Shown in pieces: positions 18,992-28,290 of a stretch of DNA of 64,000 nucleotides (position 1 is the first letter of the stretch; each line of letters opens with the position of its first letter). The position numbers and the translations under genes are program-made. The notes beneath the pieces were generated by a model, which worked only from the letters and a program-made list of their open reading frames with translations, did no database searches and was not told where the DNA came from. This DNA comes from Moritella viscosa (GTDB taxonomy: Bacteria; Pseudomonadota; Gammaproteobacteria; Enterobacterales; Moritellaceae), in contig LN554852.1 of NCBI GenBank assembly GCA_000953735.1, forward strand, positions 4,599,846 to 4,663,845. Direction: 5' to 3'.

Positions 18992-20020
18992 TTAACTTAA
19001 TTTTTGTGAACTACACTCTCTATAAACGCTCGGTGTTTTTCCTGTCCAACGCTTAAAACTACGAAAAAAAGAACGCGCTTCACTAAATCCTAACTGCATG
19101 GCAATATCATCTACCGCCATCTGTGTTTCAATTAAATACTGCTGAGCCAGTGATAAACGCGCCTCATCCAATAATTTCTGATAACTGGTTTGCTCTTGCT
19201 GCAATTTCCGCTGTAGTGTTCTTTCACTCATGTTTAACTGCCCAGCGACCATATCTTTGCGGGTAATGCCCTTCGATAATAAAATACGAATAATATCTTT
19301 AACTTGGACACTAAAACTGTGTGTATCACCAAGGGCAGAAACTTGTCCAGCGGCATGTAACTCAAGGGTTTTCAATAAATTATGATCAGGTTGCCGTAAC
19401 GGAATATCAAGATATTCACGCGGCAAAATAAGACTATTACTTGGTTGTGAAAATAGTACTGGACAAGAAAATACCTGCTGATAGTGATGTATAAGTTCTG
19501 GCGCTGGTGCTGCTCGTTGCAGGTGTACTTCCAACGGCCCTAAATCTTGCCCTGACAACCAGCGAACATAAGCAAGCCAAGAAGCAAATACATTATCGAC
19601 CATTTGATCCCGCACATCTTCAAATGTATAAGCACAATGCCAATTGATACATAGCTGCTTAGATTGATAATTAATTGAAGTTACGCCCATGTCGCCCACC
19701 AATTTTTCATAAGGTTGGATACGTTCAAGTGCTTGCTCAAGCGTCGCACACGTCATCGTGATATAACCCAGTACACTGTACGAGCTCGGCTCAACAAAGG
19801 CACCACTTTTCAATCCGAATAAGGGGTCATCAGTAGCTATAATAAGGTTGGCCAAAAATGCCTGTAATTGCTCACCAGCGATACGCTCACTTTCTTGGGC
19901 AAGTGTTGCCACAGTGATATTACTGCGTGACAATAACGCCGGTACATCGATATCCAACGTTTCCACATAGCGTAAATACTGCTTTATTACTGGCACTGAT
20001 ACTGAACCTAGCCCTACCAT
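18992..20020 (-). CDS. AraC-family regulator, probably of the adjacent glycerol operon
   Basis: 343-residue regulator with an N-terminal ligand-binding domain of the OruR/arabinose-binding-like type (about 10-200) and a C-terminal double HTH (about 245-335). The HTH is marked by MSERTLQRKLQQE, DDIAMQLGFSEARSFFRSFKRWTGKTP. I choose the ATG preceded by AAGGATG; an upstream TTG at 20041 is open but weak. It is divergent from the flavoprotein-glpD-kinase operon, with about 170 bp between starts. This suggests it controls that operon; the inducer is unknown. Confidence 0.85.
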   Translation of the reverse strand: MVGLGSVSVPVIKQYLRYVETLDIDVPALLSRSNITVATLAQESERIAGEQLQAFLANLIIATDDPLFGLKSGAFVEPSSYSVLGYITMTCATLEQALERIQPYEKLVGDMGVTSINYQSKQLCINWHCAYTFEDVRDQMVDNVFASWLAYVRWLSGQDLGPLEVHLQRAAPAPELIHHYQQVFSCPVLFSQPSNSLILPREYLDIPLRQPDHNLLKTLELHAAGQVSALGDTHSFSVQVKDIIRILLSKGITRKDMVAGQLNMSERTLQRKLQQEQTSYQKLLDEARLSLAQQYLIETQMAVDDIAMQLGFSEARSFFRSFKRWTGKTPSVYRECSSQKLS

Positions 20021-20193
20021 AACTGAATCATCCTTATTCAATACGTATTTATGAGTATAACGAGCTTTACCCTGAGGTATTGTGAGTTAGTCCTAATTTG
20101 ATACTTATGTTGGCTTAATACGACAATGCTATCAACCGTACTTTACATCTAAACTAGATGACATACCGTAATATTACAGAGGAAGATGAGATT

Positions 20194-21891
20194 ATGAAAC
20201 GTTGGAATGGTTGGGGCGATGAAGCCAATAAATTAGATCTACCGAGTACTGCTGATGCATTTTTACTTTCAAAAGTAGGGGCAACAACACCACTCATCGA
20301 TGCGCAGCTTGAGGAGGTGATGAAACAAGTACCAGCCTCCCGGTTGCCCAAACACCCGTTATTTAATCTCGATTCTGAAGTACGTATTCGTCACGCTAGG
20401 GGGCAGAGTTTACCGGACTGGTTAGCCATGCGCAGTGGTGATTTTGAATATTTCCCGGATGGCGTCGCCTTTCCAGAAAACAGTGATGATTTAGTCGAGA
20501 TCCTTCACTTTTGTCAACAACACAATATCCTCGTCATCCCCTATGGTGGCGGTACCAGTGTAGCAGGTCATATCAACCCATTTGCATCCGAACACGCTAT
20601 TTTAACTGTCGATATGGGGCGTATGAATCGGCTCATTGCACTCGATACCGAAAGCCAGCTCGCCACATTTGGCGCAGGAACACCGGGACCACAAGTCGAA
20701 GCACAGTTACGTGCGCAAGGTTATACTTTAGGGCACTTCCCGCAATCTTTCGAACTTTCAACCATTGGCGGCTGGGTAGTCACGCGATCGAGTGGTCAAC
20801 AGTCTTTACGTTATGGCCGCATTGAAGAACTATTTGCCGGAGGTGAAGTAATCACCCCTGTAGGTCGACTAAATATTCCAACTTTCCCCGCTTCGGCAGC
20901 TGGCCCTGATATTAAAGCATTGTTAATGGGCTCAGAAGGCCGTATTGGTATCTTATCTGAAGTCAAAGTCCGTGTGCGTAAACTCGCAGCACAAGAGAAC
21001 TTTTACGTGACCTTCTTCCCGAGTTGGCAGCAAGCCAAAGAAGCAGCAAAAACACTCGTCCAATCCGATATACAACTGTCTATGCTGCGTTTAAGCAATG
21101 CTATCGAGACCGAAACCCAACTCGCCTTAGCCGGACACGAAAAACAAATAGCCTTACTCGAAAAAGCCCTCGTTGCATTTGGGGTAAAAGAAGGTAAATG
21201 CATGATGACATTTGGCTTAACAGGGACCAAGTTCCAATGTCGCAGCGCATTAAAGCAACTAAAAAAGATCACCAAAGCATACCAAGGATTATACACAGGG
21301 TCATTCATGGGTAATAAATGGGCTGAAAAACGCTTTACCATGCCCTACTTCCGCGAAGCGTTATGGCAAAAAGGCTATGTCGTTGATACCCTAGAAACAG
21401 CAACTGACTGGCATAACGTCGATAATCTATTAACCAAAATAGAAACCAATCTACGCACAGTATTAAATCAGGATCCAACTGCTGGCTCACCACAAATGCA
21501 TGTGTTTACTCATCTGTCTCATTTTTACCAACAGGGCTCTAGTATTTACACCACTTATATTTTCAAAGCCGGTGACAATTACCAGCAAACTTTAGCGCAA
21601 TGGGCAAAGTTAAAACATACCACCTCAGAGATCATCGTTAACAACCAAGGCACCATTAGCCATCAGCATGGCGTCGGTAAAGATCACCAACCTTACTTAA
21701 CTACAGAGAAAGGAGAATTGACGCTCAAAGCTATTCAGTCTTTGTGCGACACATTTGATCCACAGCAAATAATGAATCCACATTGCCTCATTGCATCAAA
21801 ACCAGCATCAGCAGTCGTACCACAACAAACATCAACACTGAGTGCGCAATCAAACAGTGATAGCACACAACATCAAGAACAGGTCAGCTAG
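20194..21891 (+). CDS. FAD-binding oxidase resembling alkyl-DHAP synthase
   Basis: Flavoprotein of the VAO/p-cresol methylhydroxylase superfamily, about 565 residues. The FAD pyrophosphate loop is PYGGGTSVAGH. PQSFELSTIGGWVVTRSSGQ, then YGRIEELFAGGEVITP, closely follows alkyl-dihydroxyacetonephosphate synthase (AGPS), which swaps the fatty acid of acyl-DHAP for a fatty alcohol. The catalytic histidine patch near the C-terminus reads SHQHGVGKDH where AGPS has HHH, so two of three positions are kept. I start at the ATG after AGAGGAAG; an ATG at 20158 is also in frame. First gene of an operon with glpD-like and FGGY-kinase genes. Reaction in bacteria is not established. Confidence 0.75.
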   Translation: MKRWNGWGDEANKLDLPSTADAFLLSKVGATTPLIDAQLEEVMKQVPASRLPKHPLFNLDSEVRIRHARGQSLPDWLAMRSGDFEYFPDGVAFPENSDDLVEILHFCQQHNILVIPYGGGTSVAGHINPFASEHAILTVDMGRMNRLIALDTESQLATFGAGTPGPQVEAQLRAQGYTLGHFPQSFELSTIGGWVVTRSSGQQSLRYGRIEELFAGGEVITPVGRLNIPTFPASAAGPDIKALLMGSEGRIGILSEVKVRVRKLAAQENFYVTFFPSWQQAKEAAKTLVQSDIQLSMLRLSNAIETETQLALAGHEKQIALLEKALVAFGVKEGKCMMTFGLTGTKFQCRSALKQLKKITKAYQGLYTGSFMGNKWAEKRFTMPYFREALWQKGYVVDTLETATDWHNVDNLLTKIETNLRTVLNQDPTAGSPQMHVFTHLSHFYQQGSSIYTTYIFKAGDNYQQTLAQWAKLKHTTSEIIVNNQGTISHQHGVGKDHQPYLTTEKGELTLKAIQSLCDTFDPQQIMNPHCLIASKPASAVVPQQTSTLSAQSNSDSTQHQEQVS

Positions 21892-21899
21892 GAGGTAAT

Positions 21900-23588
21900 A
21901 TGAACCATATATTAACCAGCTTGAGTCGTAAACAGCATCTATCTCAGATCCAACAAACTGCTGATAATACTGTTTGGGATATGATTGTTGTTGGTGGGGG
22001 AATCACGGGGGCTGGCATATTGTTAAGTGCCAGCCAAGCTGGACTGAAAGTATTATTAGTTGAGCAACAAGATTTTGCTTGGGGTGCATCCAGCAAGTCT
22101 TCAAAAATGGTACACGGCGGTCTGCGTTATCTTGGTAGTGGTCAATATAATATGACCAAAGATGCCGTGACTGAACGTGAAAAACTGCTTAACGAGTTAC
22201 CCGGTTTAGTCAACCCTCTGCAATTTTTGATGGGCCATTATAAATCTCAATTTCCAGGCCCCTTTGTGTTTAATAGCTTGCTGACCATCTATGATTGGAT
22301 TGGTGGGAAACGTAATCATAGTTATATTAATCAAGGCATTGGTGACTTTCATGTCCCAGGGATTGAACAGAACAAATTGCAGGGTGCAACACAGTTTGCC
22401 GATGCAGTCACTGACGATGCTCGTTTGGTCATGCGGGTATTACAAGAAGCGCAAGAACTTGGTGGTCGTGCCATCAATTATCTCAGCGCAGAGCATCTGA
22501 TTAAAACCGCCGATAGAGTCACTGGCATTAAAGTATCTGATCAGGTATCTGGACAAGTATTTAGCTTAAAAGCCAACGTGGTAATCAATGCAACGGGTCC
22601 TTGGACTGACAAATTACGCCAGCAACTGCAAGCTAAAAAAGCGATTAGGCCATTGCGAGGCAGTCATTTAATTATCCCAAGCTGGCGCTTACCACTCGCC
22701 TATTCGGTTAGCTACTTCCACCCTGAAGACAAGCGTCCTATCTTTGCTTTTCCTTGGGAGAATAGTACTGTGATTGGTACTACAGATCTTGATCATAACA
22801 GCGATTTAGATCAACAACCTTGCATTAGCCAAAGCGAAGTTGATTATTTACTTACCGGGATCAACAGGCAGTTTCCGCAAGCTAATATTAGCGAAGCCGA
22901 TGTGATATCAACCTACGCTGGGATCCGGCCTGTAGTCAGTAATAGTACAAATAGCACTGCCAATACCAGAAGTAAGGTAAAAAATACCAAACCGTCAGAT
23001 GAAAAACGTGAACATTCTATCTGGAATGAACAAGGTTTGATCAGTGTCGCAGGCGGTAAGCTCACCACCTTCAGGTTAATCGCTCTCGATGTATTAAAGG
23101 TCGCGCAGCATTACTTACCAGATATAAATCTCATCGAGTTACAAGCAGCTAAACTATTTCAACCGATCAAAGTTAAGCCAATCGACAGTATCTTGACCCC
23201 GCAGCAAATACAGCGTTTAAAAAGTCAGTATGGTAACCACTATAGTCATTTGATCAATAACGCCACTCACGGTGATCTCAAGTTGATTGGTAGCACAAAT
23301 ACATTATTTGCTGAACTAAAGTGGATACTACAGCACGAAATGGTGATTCATCTTGATGATTTATTACTACGTCGTTGTCGTATCGGGCTATTATTGCCAA
23401 AAGGTGGAGAACAGTTATTCGTGCAATTACAGCCGCTTTGCCAAGCAGCGTTACACTGGAATGAAGCGCAATGGCAACACGAAGTCGGTCGCTATCAAAC
23501 CATAATTCAGCGTTACTATAGTTTGCCAAAGCATAGTCATTGTTTACCAAAACATAACGATAGCTCACCTCACGTTGTGGCAAGCTAG
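21900..23588 (+). CDS. GlpD-like glycerol-3-phosphate dehydrogenase
   Basis: FAD-dependent membrane-associated dehydrogenase (DAO family), 562 residues. It would oxidise sn-glycerol 3-phosphate to dihydroxyacetone phosphate and pass electrons to quinone. The Rossmann FAD site is IVVGGGITGAGI, then EQQDFAWGASSKSSKMVHGGLRYL. Further markers are NATGPWTD, GSHLIIP, FPWENSTVIGTTD and GGKLTTFR. A low-complexity Asn/Ser/Thr-rich insert at about residues 348-372 is not in E. coli GlpD. The start lies 8 bp after the previous stop with an AGGAGG site overlapping it. A separate canonical glpD elsewhere is possible. Confidence 0.88.
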   Translation: MNHILTSLSRKQHLSQIQQTADNTVWDMIVVGGGITGAGILLSASQAGLKVLLVEQQDFAWGASSKSSKMVHGGLRYLGSGQYNMTKDAVTEREKLLNELPGLVNPLQFLMGHYKSQFPGPFVFNSLLTIYDWIGGKRNHSYINQGIGDFHVPGIEQNKLQGATQFADAVTDDARLVMRVLQEAQELGGRAINYLSAEHLIKTADRVTGIKVSDQVSGQVFSLKANVVINATGPWTDKLRQQLQAKKAIRPLRGSHLIIPSWRLPLAYSVSYFHPEDKRPIFAFPWENSTVIGTTDLDHNSDLDQQPCISQSEVDYLLTGINRQFPQANISEADVISTYAGIRPVVSNSTNSTANTRSKVKNTKPSDEKREHSIWNEQGLISVAGGKLTTFRLIALDVLKVAQHYLPDINLIELQAAKLFQPIKVKPIDSILTPQQIQRLKSQYGNHYSHLINNATHGDLKLIGSTNTLFAELKWILQHEMVIHLDDLLLRRCRIGLLLPKGGEQLFVQLQPLCQAALHWNEAQWQHEVGRYQTIIQRYYSLPKHSHCLPKHNDSSPHVVAS

Positions 23589-23608
23589 CTCAGTCGGAGA
23601 TAATTTAC

Positions 23609-25213
23609 ATGGATAGTCGTACTCCAACATCATTACCTTTAGCATCGGAGCAGCAACGCTATTTGTTAAGTATTGATAATGGAACCCAAAGTGTTCGCGC
23701 ACTGCTTTTTGATAACCAAGGAAATTTGATCGCCAAAGGACAGCAAGTGATCACCCCCTACTTTTCAGCGCAACCAGGTTGGGCAGAGCAGGATCCTGAT
23801 TACTACTGGCTAGCCGTCAAACAGGCCTGTGATTTACTTTGGCAAGATCTTAAGCAATTCCCTGAGATCAATAAACAAGACATAGTAGGCATGTCGATCA
23901 CCACCCAACGTGGCACAGTGATCAATCTCGATGCGGAAGGTAAACCATTACGACCGGCGATCATCTGGTTAGATCAACGTCATGCGCAACAAGAGAATAT
24001 TCAATGGCCTTGGAACTGGTTATTTAACATTGCCCGTGTTGAGGATATTATTCAGCGCTTTCAAGAAAAATCACAAGCGATTTGGATCCGTCAGAATCAA
24101 CCCGACATATGGCGCGATACATCCAAATACTTACTGTTATCAGGCTTTCTAAATTATAAGTTCACCGATAACATAGTTGATTCAATCGGTAGCCAAGTTG
24201 GCTATATTCCGTTTGATTATAAAAAATTAGCGTGGTTAAAAAAATCGGATTGGCGCTGGAATATGCTAGCGATAGATCCGAAAATGTTACCTAAACTCAT
24301 TGAACCCGGTGAACTTATTGGTCATGTTACCGAAGGTGCGGCGGCCTATACAGGGATTCCAGCTGGGTTACCTGTGATAGCCTCGGCATCAGACAAAGCT
24401 TGCGAAATTATCGGCTCTGGTGGTAACCGCCCTCACATCGCGTGTTTAAGTTATGGCACTACCGCTACGATTAATATCACCACAGAAAAATACGTGGAAG
24501 CCACCCCACATTTACCGCCATTTCCTTCCGCGATACCCCGTCACTATTCTTCAGAGGTCATGATTTATCGTGGTTTTTGGCTAATCAGTTGGTTTAAAAA
24601 AGAGTTTGGTTTACGAGAACAACATCTCGCAGATGCTGAAGGTATCGCACCAGAAGTATTATTCGATCGCTTAGTCGCAAAAATTCCAGCCGGTTCTATG
24701 GGGCTGATGTTACAACCCTATTGGACACCTGGCGCACGCGATCCCGGACCTGAAGCCAAAGGCGGTATTATTGGTTTTGGTGATGTACATACCCGTACCC
24801 ATATCTATCGTGCGATATTAGAAGGACTTGCCTATTCATTACGAGAAGGTAAAGAACGTATCAGTAAACGTAACAAGGTAAAAATAACCACGTTGCGGGT
24901 ATCAGGAGGCGGTTCTCAAAGTGATGTCGCGATGCAATTAACGGCCAATATTTTTAATATGCCAGCAGAACGCCCACATACATTCGAAACATCGGGATTA
25001 GGGGCTGCGATTGTTACTGCAGTTGGGCTCGGTATTTATGCCGACTTTGATCAGGCAATTTCAGGAATGACACGAGTAAATAAAGTCTTTCAACCGCAGC
25101 CAGAGATCGTCGCGACTTATGATGCACTTTATAACCAAGTCTATCTAAAGATGTATAAACAGTTACAACCTTTATACCAGTCTATTCGTACCATCACTGG
25201 CTACCCAAAATAG
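23609..25213 (+). CDS. FGGY-family carbohydrate kinase (glycerol kinase-like)
   Basis: ATP-dependent kinase of 534 residues with the two FGGY domains: SIDNGTQSVRALLFD at the N-terminus, IIWLDQRHAQ, GSQVGYIPFD, SYGTTATIN and the C-terminal LRVSGGGSQSDVAMQLTANIF given in parts (VSGGGSQSD, LGAAIVTAVGLG). The substrate cannot be read with certainty. The GlpD-like and AGPS-like neighbours favour glycerol, dihydroxyacetone or a glycerol ether over xylulose. Last gene of the operon, 20 bp after the dehydrogenase. Confidence 0.85.
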   Translation: MDSRTPTSLPLASEQQRYLLSIDNGTQSVRALLFDNQGNLIAKGQQVITPYFSAQPGWAEQDPDYYWLAVKQACDLLWQDLKQFPEINKQDIVGMSITTQRGTVINLDAEGKPLRPAIIWLDQRHAQQENIQWPWNWLFNIARVEDIIQRFQEKSQAIWIRQNQPDIWRDTSKYLLLSGFLNYKFTDNIVDSIGSQVGYIPFDYKKLAWLKKSDWRWNMLAIDPKMLPKLIEPGELIGHVTEGAAAYTGIPAGLPVIASASDKACEIIGSGGNRPHIACLSYGTTATINITTEKYVEATPHLPPFPSAIPRHYSSEVMIYRGFWLISWFKKEFGLREQHLADAEGIAPEVLFDRLVAKIPAGSMGLMLQPYWTPGARDPGPEAKGGIIGFGDVHTRTHIYRAILEGLAYSLREGKERISKRNKVKITTLRVSGGGSQSDVAMQLTANIFNMPAERPHTFETSGLGAAIVTAVGLGIYADFDQAISGMTRVNKVFQPQPEIVATYDALYNQVYLKMYKQLQPLYQSIRTITGYPK

Positions 25214-25240
25214 TGATGTCCTCAAATTACAGGCATAAAA

Positions 25241-25266
25241 AAAGCCATGGTATACACCATGGCTTT
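25241..25266 (-). terminator. Terminator of the rpsF-rpsR-rplI operon
   Basis: AAAGCCATGGT/ACCATGGCTTT stem followed on the minus strand by seven T, 33 bp past rplI. The plus-strand side has only TTT, so it may end the kinase operon less efficiently. Confidence 0.85.
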
Positions 25267-25298
25267 ATACTGAGATTAATCTAAAGTTAAACTTTAAA

Positions 25299-25751
25299 TT
25301 AAGCTTCAGCTACAACTTCTAAGTTCACTGTAGCGAATACTTCGCTGTGTACTTGGATGCTGATTTCGAACGCACCAAGAGTACGTAAAGCGCCTTCAGG
25401 AAGACGAACTTCACTTTTAGCAACTTCAACACCAGCAGCAACGATCGCATCAGCGATGTCACGAGTACCGATAGAACCGAAAATCTTACCTTCGTCACCA
25501 GCTTTAGTTGCAATTACAACAGCTTCTAGAGCGTTGATTGTTGCAGCTTTAGCTTCAGCAGTTGCTTTAACAGCAGCTACGTTAGCTTCTAGTTCAGCAC
25601 GACGTGCTTCGAAAGATTCTACGTTTGCTTTAGTTGCTAGAACCGCTTTACCTTTCGGTAAAAGGAAGTTACGAGCATAACCAGCTTTAACGTTAACAGT
25701 CTCGCCTAATGCACCTAATTTAGCGATCTTGTCTAATAAAATTACTTTCAT
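25299..25751 (-). CDS. rplI: 50S ribosomal protein L9
   Basis: 150-residue primary rRNA-binding protein of the large subunit: [30 protein letters not shown] is the conserved N-domain (given here: [22 protein letters not shown]), then a long connecting helix and a C-domain with [15 protein letters not shown]. Third gene of the S6-S18-L9 operon. Confidence 0.97.
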   Translation of the reverse strand: MKVILLDKIAKLGALGETVNVKAGYARNFLLPKGKAVLATKANVESFEARRAELEANVAAVKATAEAKAATINALEAVVIATKAGDEGKIFGSIGTRDIADAIVAAGVEVAKSEVRLPEGALRTLGAFEISIQVHSEVFATVNLEVVAEA

Positions 25752-25799
25752 TACCTTTCCTCAAAAATATAGAGTTAGTCTTGACGACCAAACAATAGC

Positions 25800-26039
<240 letters not shown>

Positions 26040-26109
26040 CTAAAATCTTCTCAAATAATTGGATAACTAAATGCTATCCAATAAACAAATACCTATAGCT
26101 AAAACGCTA

Positions 26110-26478
26110 TTATTTAGCAGCTGGTGCTTCAGTAGCAACAGGCGCTTCACGGCGTTCTTCTTTAGCTTTAGCCATTGGAGAAGCTTCAGTAACTACACCT
26201 TTAGTACGTAGGATCATGTTGCGGATCACTGCGTCGTTAAAGCGGAAGTTATTTTCTAGCTCATCAATAACATCTTGGCCAGCTTCAATGTTCATAAGAA
26301 CATAGTGAGCTTTATGAAGTTTGTTGATTGGGTATGCTAATTGGCGACGACCCCAGTCTTCTAGACGGTGGATAGTACCATTTGCTTCAGTGATTACAGC
26401 GCTGTAACGCTCGATCATGCCTGAAACTTGTTCACTTTGATCTGGGTGAACCATAAATACGATTTCGTAATGACGCAT
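26110..26478 (-). CDS. rpsF: 30S ribosomal protein S6
   Basis: 122 residues: [17 protein letters not shown] at the start, [22 protein letters not shown], then [15 protein letters not shown]. The tail is Ala/Glu-rich, without the poly-Glu that RimK extends in E. coli (it ends APAAK). First gene of the operon; a likely S6:S18-responsive hairpin lies in its leader. Confidence 0.97.
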   Translation of the reverse strand: MRHYEIVFMVHPDQSEQVSGMIERYSAVITEANGTIHRLEDWGRRQLAYPINKLHKAHYVLMNIEAGQDVIDELENNFRFNDAVIRNMILRTKGVVTEASPMAKAKEERREAPVATEAPAAK

Positions 26479-26503
26479 CGTAAGCTCCTCACGGGTTTAA
26501 TCA

Positions 26504-26536
26504 GCCTCGGCTCTGGCTTAGTCGGTCCATCGAGGC
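26504..26536 (-). promoter_or_regulatory. Putative S6:S18 autoregulatory leader hairpin
   Basis: On the minus strand, 25-60 bases before the rpsF start, GCCTCG pairs with CGAGGC around an unpaired segment containing ACCGAC and GCCAGAGC. The known S6:S18 leader motif is a hairpin just upstream of rpsF with a conserved CCG bulge that mimics the 16S rRNA site of the S6:S18 complex. Position, stem and CCG all agree. Predicted by eye, no covariance model run. Confidence 0.6.
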
Positions 26537-26843
26537 AAGGAACGTATAGAAAATTGACTAATTTTGAGACCGCGAATTATATAGTGCCACAGCGGATAAT
26601 TCAACTAGCAAACACAGATAATAGTAAAAAACTATTCTATGGTGACAGCAAATTTCACATTCAGTCTAAAGTATTAGTCAAAACCAATCGTTTAACTGTT
26701 GATAAGTTAAAGCGTTAATAACAAATACTGATTTTTAGCTTTATCATCAAACTGTCAAAAATAGCGAATAATATGTGGCCTATTAAATAAAGTATTAAAA
26801 ATAAAAATAACTGAAGTTTATCAATGTTAAACAAGGAGTTGTT

Positions 26844-26990
26844 ATGATAAAAACATTATCACCTTACATGCTATCGTGCTTGTTATTAGTCTTATTTGTT
26901 ATGAGCTTTTCGAATACCCAACACTCGTTTTCCAGCGCATACCAACATGGGGTATTCCATCTTCCAAATATTCTACCGTCACGCTCGTAA
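26844..26990 (+). CDS. Possible 48-residue membrane peptide (doubtful)
   Basis: A short plus-strand frame starts with ATG seven bases after a good AAGGAG. It encodes MIKTLSPYMLSCLLLVLFVMSF, here in parts: MIKTLSP, then a hydrophobic helix of about 15 residues (MLSCLLLVLFVMSF), then a polar tail. The last 30 codons overlap the 3' end of elaA on the other strand. The hydrophobic start plus ribosome-binding site is suggestive, but the overlap and lack of a known family keep confidence low. Confidence 0.3.
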   Translation: MIKTLSPYMLSCLLLVLFVMSFSNTQHSFSSAYQHGVFHLPNILPSRS

Positions 26991-27375
26991 ATCCGTAGCC
27001 TTGATAATAATGCTGTAAATGGGCTTGTGCAGAAAGGTATAAATCTTGCTCAGGCCATGCTGATTTGGCCGCATTAATACCGCACTCTAATAACTGATGA
27101 CCAAGACCTTGACCACGTGCCGATGCAGCAGTAACCACTCGACCAATAGCCACATCAGGATAACTGACACCTGGGGCTAAAATACGCAAATAAGCAAGTA
27201 ACTCACCCGTCGTACTATAATGCAGAATATGACGCGTATCTGGATGCATATCTAAACCATCAATATCTTGATAAACGCAATCTTGCTCGACAACAAAGAT
27301 AGCCGCACGTAATTGCAATACATCATAGAGTTGTAAACTCGACAACTCGCTAAACCGATAACACATCCAAGTCAT
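26899..27375 (-). CDS. elaA: ElaA-type GNAT N-acetyltransferase
   Basis: 158-residue acetyl-CoA-dependent acetyltransferase. It matches E. coli ElaA along its length: LYDVLQLRAAIFVVEQDCVYQDIDGLD, then HILHYS, LLAYLRI, and AIGRVVTAASARGQGLGHQLLE, which is the acetyl-CoA loop (R-G-Q-G-L-G). SAQAHLQHYYQGYGF and EDGIPHVGM follow. Physiological substrate unknown. ATG start chosen; a TTG two codons upstream is also open. Confidence 0.88.
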   Translation of the reverse strand: MTWMCYRFSELSSLQLYDVLQLRAAIFVVEQDCVYQDIDGLDMHPDTRHILHYSTTGELLAYLRILAPGVSYPDVAIGRVVTAASARGQGLGHQLLECGINAAKSAWPEQDLYLSAQAHLQHYYQGYGFTSVTVEYLEDGIPHVGMRWKTSVGYSKSS

Positions 27376-27547
27376 AATCAATCCCGTATACTAAAATTAA
27401 AATCATCAAGCATAATAACAATATTATTTACGCTGTGTATTAAAACTTAGATTCATAAATAAGTGCGAGTAAATCTTGATTATTACGCTAAGGATTGATT
27501 ATCATCTATGTCTGAATCCAGTTAACTAACTAATTTATAGAAGTCAT

Positions 27548-28114
27548 ATGCAACCTGAACCTTCGTCATCACGTCAATATGTTGAACTTGCTACGTTAGC
27601 TCAACGCTTTCAAGCAGCAATATTAGATAAAGTTATTTTTCCGACTGTAATGTTAGTCCCGTTTATTCTCGGTTTTGATTTACTGAATTTAAGTGCCGGT
27701 ATCGATGAAAACTTTACAATTTCCTTTGCCACTCAAGTCAAAGTATCTTTACTTGAGATTGTGTTATTCATGGCGCTAAACAGTTACCTACTTAAAGAAT
27801 ATGGTCAAACCCTAGGTAAACGCATTGTTGGAATTGCGGTAGTGGGTGAAAATGGCCAACGCCTCAGCTTACAAGATATTATCCTTAAGCGTTACCTGCC
27901 ATTTTGGATTGTCGCTTATCTACCACTCTTTGGTTTTGTAATTACAATCAGTAATTTCTTGGCGATTTTTAGAGGTGATCAACGCCGCTGCCTACATGAT
28001 GACTTAGCTAAAACATTAGTCGTGAAGATGCCAAGAGGCCGTAAAATTGCGAGTAGCGAAGCGCATATAGATAGTGACGGTAAAAGTGAAGCCTCAGACG
28101 TAATGGATGCTTAA
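27548..28114 (+). CDS. RDD-family membrane protein
   Basis: 188-residue integral membrane protein of the RDD family (named for conserved Arg-Asp-Asp). The N-terminal LATLAQRFQAAILDKVIF holds the R..D of TM1. Hydrophobic spans lie near residues 30-50, 68-85 and 118-142. The motif YGQTLGKRIVGIAVV precedes the last spans, and the RGDQRRCLHDDLAKTLVV segment holds the Asp pair. Family members are proposed ion or Na+/H+ transporters, but function is unproven. Single gene convergent with rlmB. Confidence 0.8.
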   Translation: MQPEPSSSRQYVELATLAQRFQAAILDKVIFPTVMLVPFILGFDLLNLSAGIDENFTISFATQVKVSLLEIVLFMALNSYLLKEYGQTLGKRIVGIAVVGENGQRLSLQDIILKRYLPFWIVAYLPLFGFVITISNFLAIFRGDQRRCLHDDLAKTLVVKMPRGRKIASSEAHIDSDGKSEASDVMDA

Positions 28115-28196
28115 TCGCAAGCGCATTAAGCTAAGTAATACCATCACGCAGCAAACTATAGTCGGTAAAAACTTTAATTCATAAAAAAGAGTTAAT

Positions 28197-28229
28197 AAAA
28201 AAGCGTCCATTGATTGGACGCTTTTTTTT
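28197..28229. terminator. Bidirectional terminator between RDD gene and rlmB
   Basis: AAAAAGCGTCC-ATTGATT-GGACGCTTTTTTTT: an 11-bp GC-rich stem with an A-run on one side and a T-run on the other; serves both convergent transcripts. Confidence 0.92.
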
Positions 28230-28290
28230 ATATCAACTCATTGTTGTAAAACCGATTGGTTAAACCGACTGACTAAACAAGAGTCTAGGA

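Noticed and set aside
26428..26718. 96-codon plus-strand ORF opposite the rpsF start
   Set aside because: Overlaps rpsF and its leader; no family resemblance, and the leader RNA explains the sequence.
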